Positions 25,425-33,654 of a DNA stretch of 64,000 nucleotides are shown piece after piece. The DNA is from Billgrantia tianxiuensis. GTDB taxonomy: Bacteria > Pseudomonadota > Gammaproteobacteria > Pseudomonadales > Halomonadaceae. Under the pieces are notes generated by a model that saw nothing but the letters and a program-made list of their open reading frames with translations, searched no databases and was not told the DNA's origin. The stretch spans positions 186,001 through 250,000 of the forward strand of contig NZ_CP035042.1 of the NCBI RefSeq assembly GCF_009834345.1. Direction: 5' to 3'. Numbering within the stretch: position 1 is the stretch's first letter; the number at the start of each line of letters is the position of its first letter. The translations under genes and the position numbers were made by a program.

Positions 25425-27374
25425 ATGCAGATTCCCTTGCAGCCACTGCTGGTGTTGCCACGCTGCGTCAAGCGGCGTGTGTTGGTGATGACCGATGCTG
25501 CGCTGATGGTGGCCAGCCTGCACGTTGCCGCTGCGCTGCATCGTGAAAGTCTGGCGCCGTTCGCCGAGCTGGGGCTATGGAGAACCAGCATCGTCGTGGC
25601 CCTGGCCAGCCTGGTGCTGTTTCACTGGCTCGGGCTCTATCGGATGGTGATCCGCTACATGAGCCATACCACGGTGCCCATCGTTGGTGCGGCGGTACTG
25701 CTCTCGGCACTGGTGGCGGAACTGGTCGGGCAGTGGATGGGCACGGGACTGGTGATGCCCATCGTGGTGACCTACGCCCTGCTGTTGCTGCTGGGCATCG
25801 GTAGCGTACGGTTTCTGCTGCGCGAACTCTATCTCCACAGCCAACGGCGCAAGCGGCGCCCGGTAGTGATCTACGGGGCCGGGGCGGCCGGGAGCGAGCT
25901 GGTGTCGGCCCTGCGCCATGGCCGTGAGTACGAGCCGGTGGCCTTCGTCGACGATTGGCGTGGTCTCAACGGTGCCTTGGTCGAAGGCTTGCGCGTGCAC
26001 CAGCCGGTGGCCTTGGCGGCGCTGATCGAGGAGTACAAGGCCGCCATGGTGCTACTGGCCATTCCCAGTGCCCCGCGCTGCAGGCGCCGGGAGATCCTGC
26101 AGCGCCTCTCGGCCCTGTCGGTACCCGTCAAGACCATTCCCGGCAGCGCCGACGTCATCGCCGGTCGCGCGAGCATCTCGGAGGTGCGCGACGTGGCGCT
26201 GGAGGATTTGCTGGGCCGGGAGCCGGTGCCGCCCTTTCCCGACCTGATGGACGCCGATATTCGCGGCAAGACGGTGATGGTGACCGGCGCGGGCGGCTCC
26301 ATTGGCAGCGAGCTGTGCCGGCAGATCCTGGCACAGCGGCCGGTGCGCCTGCTGCTGCTCGACAAGTGCGAGTTCGCTCTCTATGCGATCGAGCAGGAGT
26401 TGTCGCGACACCCCGCCGTGGCGGCAGGCGTCGAGCTCAAGCCGCTGCTGGTGTCGGTTCAGAGCGGCGATGCGCTGGCCACGCTCTTCGACACCTTCGA
26501 GGTGAATACCGTCTACCATGCCGCTGCCTACAAGCACGTGCCGATGGTCGAGTACAACCTGGTCGAGGGGGTGCGCAACAACGTCTTCGGCACCCTGGCG
26601 CTGGCCCAGGCGGCGATCCAGGGCGGCGTGTCTACCTTCGTCATGGTGTCCACCGACAAGGCAGTGAGGCCCACCAACGCCATGGGCGCCTCCAAGCGCT
26701 TGGCCGAACTGATCTGCCAGGCGTTCGCACATGCCGGCAGCCAGACCCGGTTCTGCATGGTGCGCTTCGGTAACGTGCTCGGCTCGAGCGGCTCGGTAGT
26801 GCCGCGATTCCGCCAGCAGATCGAGCGGGGCGGCCCGGTCGAGGTCACTCACCCCGATATCACCCGTTACTTCATGACCATTCCCGAGGCGGCACAGCTC
26901 GTCATCCAGGCCGGAGCCATGGGCAGCGGAGGGGAAGTGTTCGTGCTCGACATGGGAGAGCCGGTACGCATTCACGACCTGGCGGTGAACATGATCCGTC
27001 TCTCCGGCCTGTCGGTGAGGGACGAGCGGCACCCCGAGGGGGACATCGAAATCGTCTATACGGGGCTGCGGCCGGGCGAGAAGCTGTTCGAGGAGCTGCT
27101 GATCGGCGATGCGGCGGCACGCACGTGCCACGATCGGATCATGACCAGCTCCGAGCGCTACTGGGAGTGGTCGCTGCTCGAAGCCTTCCTGCGCCGGCTC
27201 GAGCGGGCGCTGGCCGCTTCCGACCACGCCACCGTTCGTCAGCTGCTGCTGGCGGCACCGCTGGATTACCGTCCGAGCGACGGCCTGGCCGACCTGATCT
27301 GGGAAGCGCGCCAGGCCCGGCAGTCGAGCGTCCGGCTCGACACCGTATTGAGTCCGATGGTCAAGGGAGGCTGA
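25425..27374 (+). CDS. Membrane nucleotide-sugar 4,6-dehydratase (CapD/WbpM/PglF-like)
   Basis: A 649-residue polysaccharide-biosynthesis protein: four N-terminal helices (about 20-130), a CoA-binding-like Rossmann domain (VVIYGAGAAGSELVSAL near 147) and a C-terminal short-chain dehydratase with TGAGGSIGSE near 286. The active-site region is STDKAVRPTNAMGASKR near 408-424. WbpM/PglF homologues convert UDP-GlcNAc to the 4-keto-6-deoxy sugar for amino-sugars such as QuiNAc, FucNAc or bacillosamine. Start ATG 25425 has GAGGAAGAGG before it. The substrate is inferred from the family only. Confidence 0.9.
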   Translation: MQIPLQPLLVLPRCVKRRVLVMTDAALMVASLHVAAALHRESLAPFAELGLWRTSIVVALASLVLFHWLGLYRMVIRYMSHTTVPIVGAAVLLSALVAELVGQWMGTGLVMPIVVTYALLLLLGIGSVRFLLRELYLHSQRRKRRPVVIYGAGAAGSELVSALRHGREYEPVAFVDDWRGLNGALVEGLRVHQPVALAALIEEYKAAMVLLAIPSAPRCRRREILQRLSALSVPVKTIPGSADVIAGRASISEVRDVALEDLLGREPVPPFPDLMDADIRGKTVMVTGAGGSIGSELCRQILAQRPVRLLLLDKCEFALYAIEQELSRHPAVAAGVELKPLLVSVQSGDALATLFDTFEVNTVYHAAAYKHVPMVEYNLVEGVRNNVFGTLALAQAAIQGGVSTFVMVSTDKAVRPTNAMGASKRLAELICQAFAHAGSQTRFCMVRFGNVLGSSGSVVPRFRQQIERGGPVEVTHPDITRYFMTIPEAAQLVIQAGAMGSGGEVFVLDMGEPVRIHDLAVNMIRLSGLSVRDERHPEGDIEIVYTGLRPGEKLFEELLIGDAAARTCHDRIMTSSERYWEWSLLEAFLRRLERALAASDHATVRQLLLAAPLDYRPSDGLADLIWEARQARQSSVRLDTVLSPMVKGG

Positions 27375-27375
27375 G

Positions 27376-28344
27376 ATGCGAATCGAGCTACAGCTGATCA
27401 GGCTCTGGTTCATCCGCAAGGTGGAGGCCGCCGGCTACCATCTCCAGTCGATGAAGCGCTTCCGGCCCGTGGATGCGCGCAGTCACGAGGGCAACCCGCT
27501 ACTGCTCAGCTATCGCCACCCGGGGCGCCGCCTGCTGCTGAACGCACCCGTGGCCTGGGGCTTCGGCCTGCTCAACTTCCCCTTCGACCGACCGCGCCCG
27601 CTCGCTGCCGTGATGCAGCGGGCCCTGTCCAGTCCTGGCCAGGAGCGTGCGCTGATTCGAGAGGCGCTGACGCACTTCTACCGTGACTGGCAGCCCCGTA
27701 CGGCGGCTGAGTTCTTCGGTCTCGACGAGGACGAGGCCGGAGAGCTGGCTGCGCTGCCGACGTGGCTCTCGCCCTGGCCCTGGGACCCGCTCACGCTGGA
27801 GCAGAAGCGCGCCCAGCGGCGGCGTACGGAGGGGCGCGAGAACGCCAGGGTGCTGGGCCGGCCGCTTGGCGTCGAGGCGGGCTGGAAATTCTGCGGACCG
27901 GTGAGCGAACTCAAGCTGCACGTCGAGGTAGAGCGCCTGGCGCGGGTGCTGGAGTCGGTGCGCATCCATGGGATTCGCCGCCACGACGGCACCGATGGCG
28001 ACATTCGCGCCATCGTGCTGAGTCATCCCGATGGGCGCTGGCGCTGGCAGGTGCTGGCAGGCCAGCATCGCTACGCCGTGATCAGTGCCCTAGGCGAGCC
28101 CCGCATCCCCATCCGGGTGGAGCACTTCGTGCGCCGCGAGGATGTGCTGCTCTGGCCGGGCGTGGCGTCCGGCCTGTTCAAGCCGTCGGCGGCGCTGAAG
28201 GTATTCGACGACTGCTTCAGCGAACGCGTGATGCAACCCGTTCTGGCGCTGACGGAGCCGTGCCTGCCATATCGGAACCGAGAGGGGGCTCAGCATGAAG
28301 TGGAAGCAGATACGAAAAGGTTTGACCCGGGGCTGGCGCAGTAA
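27376..28344 (+). CDS. Unrecognised polysaccharide-cluster protein with a ParB/sulfiredoxin-like GQHR segment
   Basis: A 322-residue soluble protein with no signal or membrane helix. The C-terminal half contains WQVLAGQHRYAVISALG near residues 223-239, followed by PIRVEHFVRRED. This resembles the GxHR loop of the ParB/sulfiredoxin-like nucleotide-binding fold. The N-terminal half has a conserved-looking YRDWQPRTAAEFFGL segment. No function can be assigned. It starts 1 base after the dehydratase stop and overlaps the next gene by 50 bases, so it is surely co-translated with the cluster. Confidence 0.7.
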   Translation: MRIELQLIRLWFIRKVEAAGYHLQSMKRFRPVDARSHEGNPLLLSYRHPGRRLLLNAPVAWGFGLLNFPFDRPRPLAAVMQRALSSPGQERALIREALTHFYRDWQPRTAAEFFGLDEDEAGELAALPTWLSPWPWDPLTLEQKRAQRRRTEGRENARVLGRPLGVEAGWKFCGPVSELKLHVEVERLARVLESVRIHGIRRHDGTDGDIRAIVLSHPDGRWRWQVLAGQHRYAVISALGEPRIPIRVEHFVRREDVLLWPGVASGLFKPSAALKVFDDCFSERVMQPVLALTEPCLPYRNREGAQHEVEADTKRFDPGLAQ

Positions 28345-30112
28345 GCGGCGTGGCCAGCGGCAGTACCATGTTGCCGGGCTGGCCGGATTCGAAGCGTTGG
28401 CCGCGGCCTTGGCCGAGCGCGATATCGATCATCTCTTCCTGCATTGGCCGGGTGCCGAGGTGGCCTGGCCCGGCGGGGAGGAGATCGTGCTGCTGGTGGC
28501 CGACGAAGGTGTGCCGCAGGCGACGGCACTGATGCGTCCCGCGGCGCGGCCGGGTGACCTGCGCTGTACACTTTACAGCGTGGGAGGCCTGCCGGGTAGC
28601 GACCGCAACCGCGTGGCCTATCTGCCGGTGCGCCGAGCGCGCGAACTGCTTGCCAGCATGCGCGGCCGGCCGGCGCCCCGGCGAGCCAACGATGCCCAGC
28701 GGCTATTGGCAGTCAGTGCGGAGGCGGTCTACCACCTTGGTCTTGCCAGCAGCCTGCCAACTGCCGCAACCGCCGGCGAGGGCGACTCAGCCTCGCCTTT
28801 GGCCTCAGCCCATGGCAGGGCCATTGTGGCGCTGGATGAACGCTGTGGACTGTGGTCGCTACCGCACCGTTTCGGCCTGGAGGAGCTGGAGGCACGGCTC
28901 ACCCAGGCGGGGTGGGCGCCGCTCACGGATACCCTGTTCAAGTTGTCGGGCGTCAACCCGTGGCTCAAGACGCGTCTGCAGGGCCATGGCCGGGACGCAG
29001 TGCCGGGCCTCGCCGTCTACCTGATCCGTGAACGTGGGCTGCCCCATCTCGATGCCCTGCGGGGAATCCTCGCCCGCCATGGCTTCGACGTGCTCTACGA
29101 GATGCCGATCGACGGAGCGCATCGCGACGAAGTGGCCGACCAGATCCGCGGCGGCAACTGGGGACGCGGCCCGTTCCCATGCAGCGGTGGCTTGCCTTCC
29201 TACCTGCTCGTGACTCATGACGTCTACCCGGACCGCTCACCCTCGAAGGCATCTGGCGCTTCCGAGATGGTGGACAATGCGCGGGTCTTTGCGGTGAAGG
29301 AGCAGATGCGCCGGCAGGTGAACCGCGGGCGTCCCGCTGCCCAGCACTGCAACCCGGTTCACTCCTCCGATAACGCCATGCAGGCGATGGAATATCTCGC
29401 CGTGGTGGCGCCCGAGAAGGTGGCGGAGATGGTGGCGAGCGCCAGGCGGCGCAACGCTGCCTTTGCCACGCCCTATCCGGTGCTGGCCGACCTCAGCAAG
29501 CATGCGCGCCGGGCCAAGGTGGAGCTGATCGACTTCCATGGTCGGCGGGCGATCTGCAAGACCTTCCGCCCGGGCCGGGAGCGTTTCCTGGAGCGTGAAG
29601 TCAAGGCGCGGGAGCTCGGCAGTTCGCTGCCGGAAGTCTCACGAATCCTGGAGATCGGCCCTTCCTACCTGGTGTTCGAATGGTACGAGGACAGCCTACC
29701 GAGCATTCTCGCCCCGAAGCCGCTGTTTTATCCCCACGGGCTGCTGCCGATCTGGGCCATCGAGCGCCTGCGCACGCTGATCCTGCACTATCGGCGGCTG
29801 GGGTACGAGTGCATCGACTTCAATCCGCACAATGTGATCTACGACCCCTGCCAAGGGCTCAAGGTCATCGATTTCGAGTACCTTCAGCCCGGTAGCCAGG
29901 TACGGGACTCGTTGAAGGGCAACTACGCCTGGTATCCGGTGCCGGATACCTTCCCCGGCGACATCCCGCCCACGACCCAGTATCGCCCCTACTTTCGCCG
30001 CTGGCTGCCCTATACCGGCCTGCCGCGCTTCATGTGCCTGTACCCCTTTCCGAGGCCGCTGCTGGTCGCCGTGCGCCACGTCACGCTGGTGGCCATGTCG
30101 CTCTCGGAATGA
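28295..30112 (+). CDS. Three-domain fusion: degenerate nucleotidyltransferase, NDP-kinase-like and protein-kinase-like domains
   Basis: A 605-residue soluble protein that I cannot match to a named family. Residues about 25-230 are homologous to the 233-residue gene two positions downstream (shared YSV-GLPG, YHxGxxSxxP patterns). The catalytic Asp pair seen there (Asp65, Asp67) is Glu63 and Val65 here. Residues about 237-375 resemble nucleoside-diphosphate kinase: CNPVHSSDNAMQAMEYL carries His356 in the place of the phospho-accepting His (family NxxHGSDS). Residues about 415-560 resemble a RIO/APH/Kdo-type kinase with Lys422, Asp508 in CIDFNPHNVIYD and Asp526 in KVIDFEY. ATG 28295 has GAGAGGGGG upstream. 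It probably modifies or primes a phosphorylated surface glycan (inference). Confidence 0.72.
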   Translation: MKWKQIRKGLTRGWRSKRRGQRQYHVAGLAGFEALAAALAERDIDHLFLHWPGAEVAWPGGEEIVLLVADEGVPQATALMRPAARPGDLRCTLYSVGGLPGSDRNRVAYLPVRRARELLASMRGRPAPRRANDAQRLLAVSAEAVYHLGLASSLPTAATAGEGDSASPLASAHGRAIVALDERCGLWSLPHRFGLEELEARLTQAGWAPLTDTLFKLSGVNPWLKTRLQGHGRDAVPGLAVYLIRERGLPHLDALRGILARHGFDVLYEMPIDGAHRDEVADQIRGGNWGRGPFPCSGGLPSYLLVTHDVYPDRSPSKASGASEMVDNARVFAVKEQMRRQVNRGRPAAQHCNPVHSSDNAMQAMEYLAVVAPEKVAEMVASARRRNAAFATPYPVLADLSKHARRAKVELIDFHGRRAICKTFRPGRERFLEREVKARELGSSLPEVSRILEIGPSYLVFEWYEDSLPSILAPKPLFYPHGLLPIWAIERLRTLILHYRRLGYECIDFNPHNVIYDPCQGLKVIDFEYLQPGSQVRDSLKGNYAWYPVPDTFPGDIPPTTQYRPYFRRWLPYTGLPRFMCLYPFPRPLLVAVRHVTLVAMSLSE

Positions 30113-30313
30113 GGCGGGTGGGTTGGCGGCGTCTCAGGCGCATGTTCCGGGGAGGCTCTCCCGCAACGGGGCGACGGAAGGAACCCGCCGGTATTGGCCA
30201 GCGTCCGGCGGCCTGACCGATGCCTTGCAACCTGCTGATCGTTGCTGATCGTACCTGTACACCGGGCCGCGCCTAGCGCCGGTGCCGGAACGCTGCGATA
30301 CACGGAGGGCGGA

Positions 30314-31015
30314 ATGTTGCTCAAGAAACTGAAGCGATATGGCCGACAACGCTACGCGAGCCTGCTGCGGCGACCGCTGACGCATCGGCGTTACATCGAT
30401 GGCAAGGCCGGTATGACGGCGTTTCTCGATACCCTGAAGGCGAAGCGCGTCGATTACGTCGTGCTGCGCTGGTTCGACACCCTGCCCGACATCTCGCCGG
30501 GAGAGGACGTCGACATCCTCGTCGCCGATGAAGATGCCGCCAGAATCGTCGACTGCGTGAGCGTGAACCGCAGGAGCCAGGACATCGCCTGCGACATCTA
30601 CAGCGTCAGCGGCCTGCCCGGTACGAGCCATCGCGACGGCAGCTACTACCCGCCGGACAAGGCCCGTCAGATGCTGGAGCACGCCGTCTGGATGAACGGT
30701 CTCGTGCGGGTGCCCTCCGTCGACGAGCACTTCCTGTCGCTGAGCTATCACGCCATCTATCACAAGGGGTACCTGTCGGGTATCCCATCCGAACATCGCA
30801 TGCGCAATACCAAGGTGGTGGTGCCGCAGGACCACGACTACCGAGGCATTCTCGAAAATCTTCATGGCCAGTCGAGCCATGCCTCCACGGCGCTGGACAT
30901 GACCCTCGAACGACTCGATGCATTCCTCTCCGGGCTGGGCTGGCGGCCCGACCCGGACACTCTGAAGCGACTATCGAAACGAAATGAGTGGATTGGCGAG
31001 CACTTCTTCGGCTGA
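30314..31015 (+). CDS. Nucleotidyltransferase-like protein
   Basis: A 233-residue soluble protein. VVLRWFDTLPDISPGEDVDILVADED near residues 49-74 has the two acidic residues (Asp65, Asp67) expected of the polymerase-beta nucleotidyltransferase fold. It shares an extended pattern with the N-terminal domain of the 605-residue fusion upstream. ATG 30314 has GGAGGG just before it, after a 201-base gap with no other gene. Activity and substrate are unknown; the setting suggests sugar or polyol nucleotide chemistry. Confidence 0.7.
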   Translation: MLLKKLKRYGRQRYASLLRRPLTHRRYIDGKAGMTAFLDTLKAKRVDYVVLRWFDTLPDISPGEDVDILVADEDAARIVDCVSVNRRSQDIACDIYSVSGLPGTSHRDGSYYPPDKARQMLEHAVWMNGLVRVPSVDEHFLSLSYHAIYHKGYLSGIPSEHRMRNTKVVVPQDHDYRGILENLHGQSSHASTALDMTLERLDAFLSGLGWRPDPDTLKRLSKRNEWIGEHFFG

Positions 31016-32046
31016 TGGCAAAACCGCGTGTCGGCCCTGGGCCGGGTACGAAAAGTCGACGAGCGCAGGCACTTTCCGGACATAGCCTGACTGAGTGGGG
31101 GTGGGCGATGAGCGCGACGTATGCAGGCCTGGAGTTGCCAACCAACCCGATGACGCGAAGCTCCGCCCTGCAAGCCCTGGCGTCGGCTGACTCAGCCTGG
31201 CGGCTGGCGATGCGACCCGGCGGCGGAAGAATACGTGCCAGGTCGAGAGCATTGCCGTTTGCCACGGGAGAGGTCGGCTACCGTGAGAGCATACGGCTCA
31301 CGCCCCGCGCCAGAGTCAATCTGGAGCGGCTGACCGGCGTCATCTTTCCGGGCCAGGCGTCCGTGCTCGAACTGCTGGTCTATCGCCAGTGGTCGTCGGC
31401 CGGCAGCCAGGCGGTGGACAAGCGCGGTGAGTGGCTGATTCTGGCGGGCGAGGAGGCAGTGGGCATGGGACGCTGGCTGCTCGAAGACAGCGCCGCGCAT
31501 TTCCTGCGTTTTGCCCGCCTCGGACGCTTCGCTGTCACCTCGGCCCGGCTCTCTTATTTTCGCTCCTTCATGGCCAACAACCATTTCCGGCCTGACGAGG
31601 TGCTGCTGGAGGCGAGCCTGGTCCTCGAGCTATACGGGCTGCGCAAGGCCGAGAACATCGACTATCTGGCCTTGACTACCCAACTGACGCCTCGGCCGCG
31701 GATAAAGCGCAACGACCGCCACCGCGAGCATCACGGCGCCACGCTGCGGGAAATGCTCGACGACTCCCGCTATCACTTCCGCCTGGGCGAGCTGCGCTGT
31801 GTCTCGTTCAGCCAGATCGCAAGCTTCAAGCGCTCGCGCGGCACCTTCGGGGATCGCCAGGACCTGGGTATGATGCGGGCACTGGAGACGGGCAGTCGCC
31901 TGGCGTGGCTCTGGCATCGCAGCCTCTACGAACTCGACCTGGGGTACCGCTGCTTCCTGCGTTGGCTGCATCGTCTGGTACGTCCGTGGGTCGGCGAGCA
32001 GGCGGTAGCGTTCTATCATCGTTGGCGTCGCCGTCGGAGCCACTGA
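31015..32046 (+). CDS. Putative nucleotidyltransferase-fold protein of the polysaccharide cluster
   Basis: About 343 residues from ATG 31015, which overlaps the previous stop as TGATG; ATG 31108 is an alternative start. The centre has VLELYGLRKAENIDYLAL near residues 210-228. The later CVSFSQIASFKRSRG with DRQDL resembles the tail of nucleotidyltransferase-fold proteins that carry a K...R...KD motif. Only one clear Asp is seen at the usual metal-binding position. Function unknown. It is translationally coupled on both sides (1-base gap to the glycosyltransferase). Confidence 0.6.
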   Translation: MAKPRVGPGPGTKSRRAQALSGHSLTEWGWAMSATYAGLELPTNPMTRSSALQALASADSAWRLAMRPGGGRIRARSRALPFATGEVGYRESIRLTPRARVNLERLTGVIFPGQASVLELLVYRQWSSAGSQAVDKRGEWLILAGEEAVGMGRWLLEDSAAHFLRFARLGRFAVTSARLSYFRSFMANNHFRPDEVLLEASLVLELYGLRKAENIDYLALTTQLTPRPRIKRNDRHREHHGATLREMLDDSRYHFRLGELRCVSFSQIASFKRSRGTFGDRQDLGMMRALETGSRLAWLWHRSLYELDLGYRCFLRWLHRLVRPWVGEQAVAFYHRWRRRRSH

Positions 32047-32047
32047 C

Positions 32048-32956
32048 ATGGCGTTCTTTTCGGTTGTGATGCCTGTCCGTGACAAGGTAGACGCGCTGTC
32101 GGCTTCGCTCTCCAGTCTGTTCCAGCAGACCTTTCGCGATTTCGAGGTCGTGGCGGTGGATGAGGGCTCGACCAACGGTTCCCGCGAGCTGCTCGAGCGA
32201 CATGAGCAAAAAGGGCGGCTGCGGCTGCTCCAGTGTAGCGAGCCCGATCCCGGCGACTACGCCGCTTGCAACCAAGGGGCCTCACAGGCCGAGGCGTCGT
32301 GGCTGGTCTTCTTCGAGGCCGGCAACATGCTGCTCTTCGACCACCTGTCCCGTTTTGCCGAAGCCATCGCCACTCATTCCAATGTCGAGCTGTTCGTCCA
32401 TGCCTGCCAGATGATGGAAGGCCAGCAGCAGCTGCCCAGGCAGGAGAGCGGGCCCACCGGAGTGTTGACGCGCCGCGAGGCGCTCAAGACCTTTTCCCGC
32501 TTCGACTTCATCCACCTGAGCGGCGTCTGCATGAGCCGGGAGCGCTTCCTGGCGCTGGGCGGCTTTCCGGCCGACCGCCAGCGCTGCGATGGCGATGCCT
32601 GGTTCTGGCTCAAGTCGCTGTGTGAACTCGAGCGAATCCACTACGACGACACGGTCACCAGCCTGCTGCTGCTCGATAGCGATAGCGTTGCCCGGGAAGA
32701 GCGTCTGGCGCAGGTCCATCCCGCCGCCCAACTGCTGGCCGACTACACGGGGCGACTGTCGTGGCGGGAGGCTCGCTACCTGCACGCAGCGGTCAACCGC
32801 AAGGTACTTGCCTGGGCGATGGAAAAGAAGCGGCTTGGCCATTCGGTGAAGGGCGAGCTGTCCGCCCTTTCGCTTAGAGGAATGGAGCTGAGGCACGCAC
32901 TCGATGCCGCCAGCCTGCTGCTTCCCTCACCTTACTACGAGCGATTGAGGAAGTGA
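32048..32956 (+). CDS. Family 2 glycosyltransferase
   Basis: A 302-residue GT-A fold transferase. The N-terminal FSVVMPVRDKVDALSASLSSL and VVAVDEGSTNGSREL match the GT2 nucleotide-binding region, where the family more often reads DDGSxDGS. The usual DxD metal site seems replaced by FEAGNML near residue 91. The remaining length includes a C-terminal helical part. It would add a sugar to the repeat unit on the cytoplasmic side. It is co-directional and immediately after the nucleotidyltransferase-fold gene. Confidence 0.82.
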   Translation: MAFFSVVMPVRDKVDALSASLSSLFQQTFRDFEVVAVDEGSTNGSRELLERHEQKGRLRLLQCSEPDPGDYAACNQGASQAEASWLVFFEAGNMLLFDHLSRFAEAIATHSNVELFVHACQMMEGQQQLPRQESGPTGVLTRREALKTFSRFDFIHLSGVCMSRERFLALGGFPADRQRCDGDAWFWLKSLCELERIHYDDTVTSLLLLDSDSVAREERLAQVHPAAQLLADYTGRLSWREARYLHAAVNRKVLAWAMEKKRLGHSVKGELSALSLRGMELRHALDAASLLLPSPYYERLRK

Positions 32957-32998
32957 GTGAAGCGAAGACATCACTGTGCCAACCGGGAGGAGAGTGAA

Positions 32999-33460
32999 AT
33001 GGGTGGGACCGTCATTACCTATGGCACCTTCGACATGTTTCATATCGGCCATCTCAATTTGCTGCGCCGGCTGGCCGGCATGGGAAACCGCCTGATCGTG
33101 GCGGTCTCCACCGACGAGTTCAATGCCGGCAAGGGCAAGCGAACCCTGATCCCCTTCGAGCAGCGCGCCGAGATCGTGCGCTCCATTCGCTATGTGGACG
33201 AAGTCATTCCCGAAACCAATTGGGAGCAGAAGATCGAGGACGTCCAACGCTACGACGTGAGCACCTTCGCCATCGGCGATGACTGGCGTGGCCACTTCGA
33301 TTTTCTGACGCCCTACTGCGAGGTAGTCTACCTGCCGCGTACCGAGGGGGTTTCGACCACTGACCTGAAGCGTTCCCTGAATCGCTTCTGCAGCGTATCC
33401 CGCGAGGACCTGCTGCGCGCCTTCGACGTGCTCGAGGCGCTGCGCAAGGACTTCGGCTGA
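32999..33460 (+). CDS. Glycerol-3-phosphate cytidylyltransferase (TagD-like)
   Basis: Makes CDP-glycerol from CTP and sn-glycerol 3-phosphate, the precursor of poly- or oligo-glycerol-phosphate in glycans. The 153 residues follow Bacillus TagD closely: ITYGTFDMFHIGHLNLL with the HIGH motif near residue 15, AVSTDEFN, IRYVDEVIPETNWEQK, GDDWRGHFDFL and the signature RTEGVSTTDLK (RTEGISTT in TagD). ATG 32999 has GGGAGGAG upstream. It is the last gene of the operon before a strong terminator. It suggests glycerol-phosphate decoration of the polysaccharide. Confidence 0.9.
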   Translation: MGGTVITYGTFDMFHIGHLNLLRRLAGMGNRLIVAVSTDEFNAGKGKRTLIPFEQRAEIVRSIRYVDEVIPETNWEQKIEDVQRYDVSTFAIGDDWRGHFDFLTPYCEVVYLPRTEGVSTTDLKRSLNRFCSVSREDLLRAFDVLEALRKDFG

Positions 33461-33499
33461 CGACTTCTCGCACCGGGCGCCGATAAGCCCGAGGCTATC

Positions 33500-33534
33500 G
33501 ACGAGACCGCGACGCCCAGCGTCGCGGTCTCGTC
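33500..33534 (+). terminator. Strong terminator ending the polysaccharide operon
   Basis: Perfect 15-bp stem (GACGAGACCGCGACG at 33500-33514, its complement at 33520-33534) with a 5-base loop, followed by GTTTTC. It begins 39 bases after the cytidylyltransferase stop. Confidence 0.85.
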
Positions 33535-33550
33535 GTTTTCGGGTGCTCGG

Positions 33551-33566
33551 TGTTGGCGATGTCACA
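33551..33566 (+). promoter_or_regulatory. Candidate CRP-type site upstream of nupC-deo
   Basis: TGTTG-GCGATG-TCACA matches the CRP pattern TGTGA-N6-TCACA at 8 of 10 positions. It overlaps the proposed -35 (TTGGCG, 33553-33558), so direct class II activation of that promoter would not fit. Confidence 0.35.
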
Positions 33567-33568
33567 CT

Positions 33569-33590
33569 AAATGTTATATTTTTAACATTT
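33569..33590 (+). promoter_or_regulatory. DeoR operator at the nupC-deo promoter
   Basis: AAATGTTA-TATTTT-TAACATTT contains TGTTATATTTTTAACA at 33572-33587. The E. coli DeoR operator is TGTTAGAATTCTAACA, so both 5-bp arms are identical. A -10-like TATATT (33575-33580) lies inside it, 16 bp after TTGGCG, so binding would block the promoter. Confidence 0.85.
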
Positions 33591-33654
33591 CGCAGGATCT
33601 TCGCACGACCTTCGCAGGATCTTCGCATGATCTTCGCATGGTCTTCGCGTTAGC
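33589..33654 (+). repeat. 11-bp tandem repeats in the nupC leader
   Basis: Five full units of 11 bp (TTCGCAGGATC, TTCGCACGACC, TTCGCAGGATC, TTCGCATGATC, TTCGCATGGTC) and a decayed sixth (TTCGCGTTAGC). They lie right after the DeoR operator. The period equals about one turn of the DNA helix. Confidence 0.9.

Noticed and set aside
30113..30313. Gap between the fusion gene and the next nucleotidyltransferase, checked for a small gene
   Set aside because: No frame with a ribosome site and plausible protein was found in these 201 bases.
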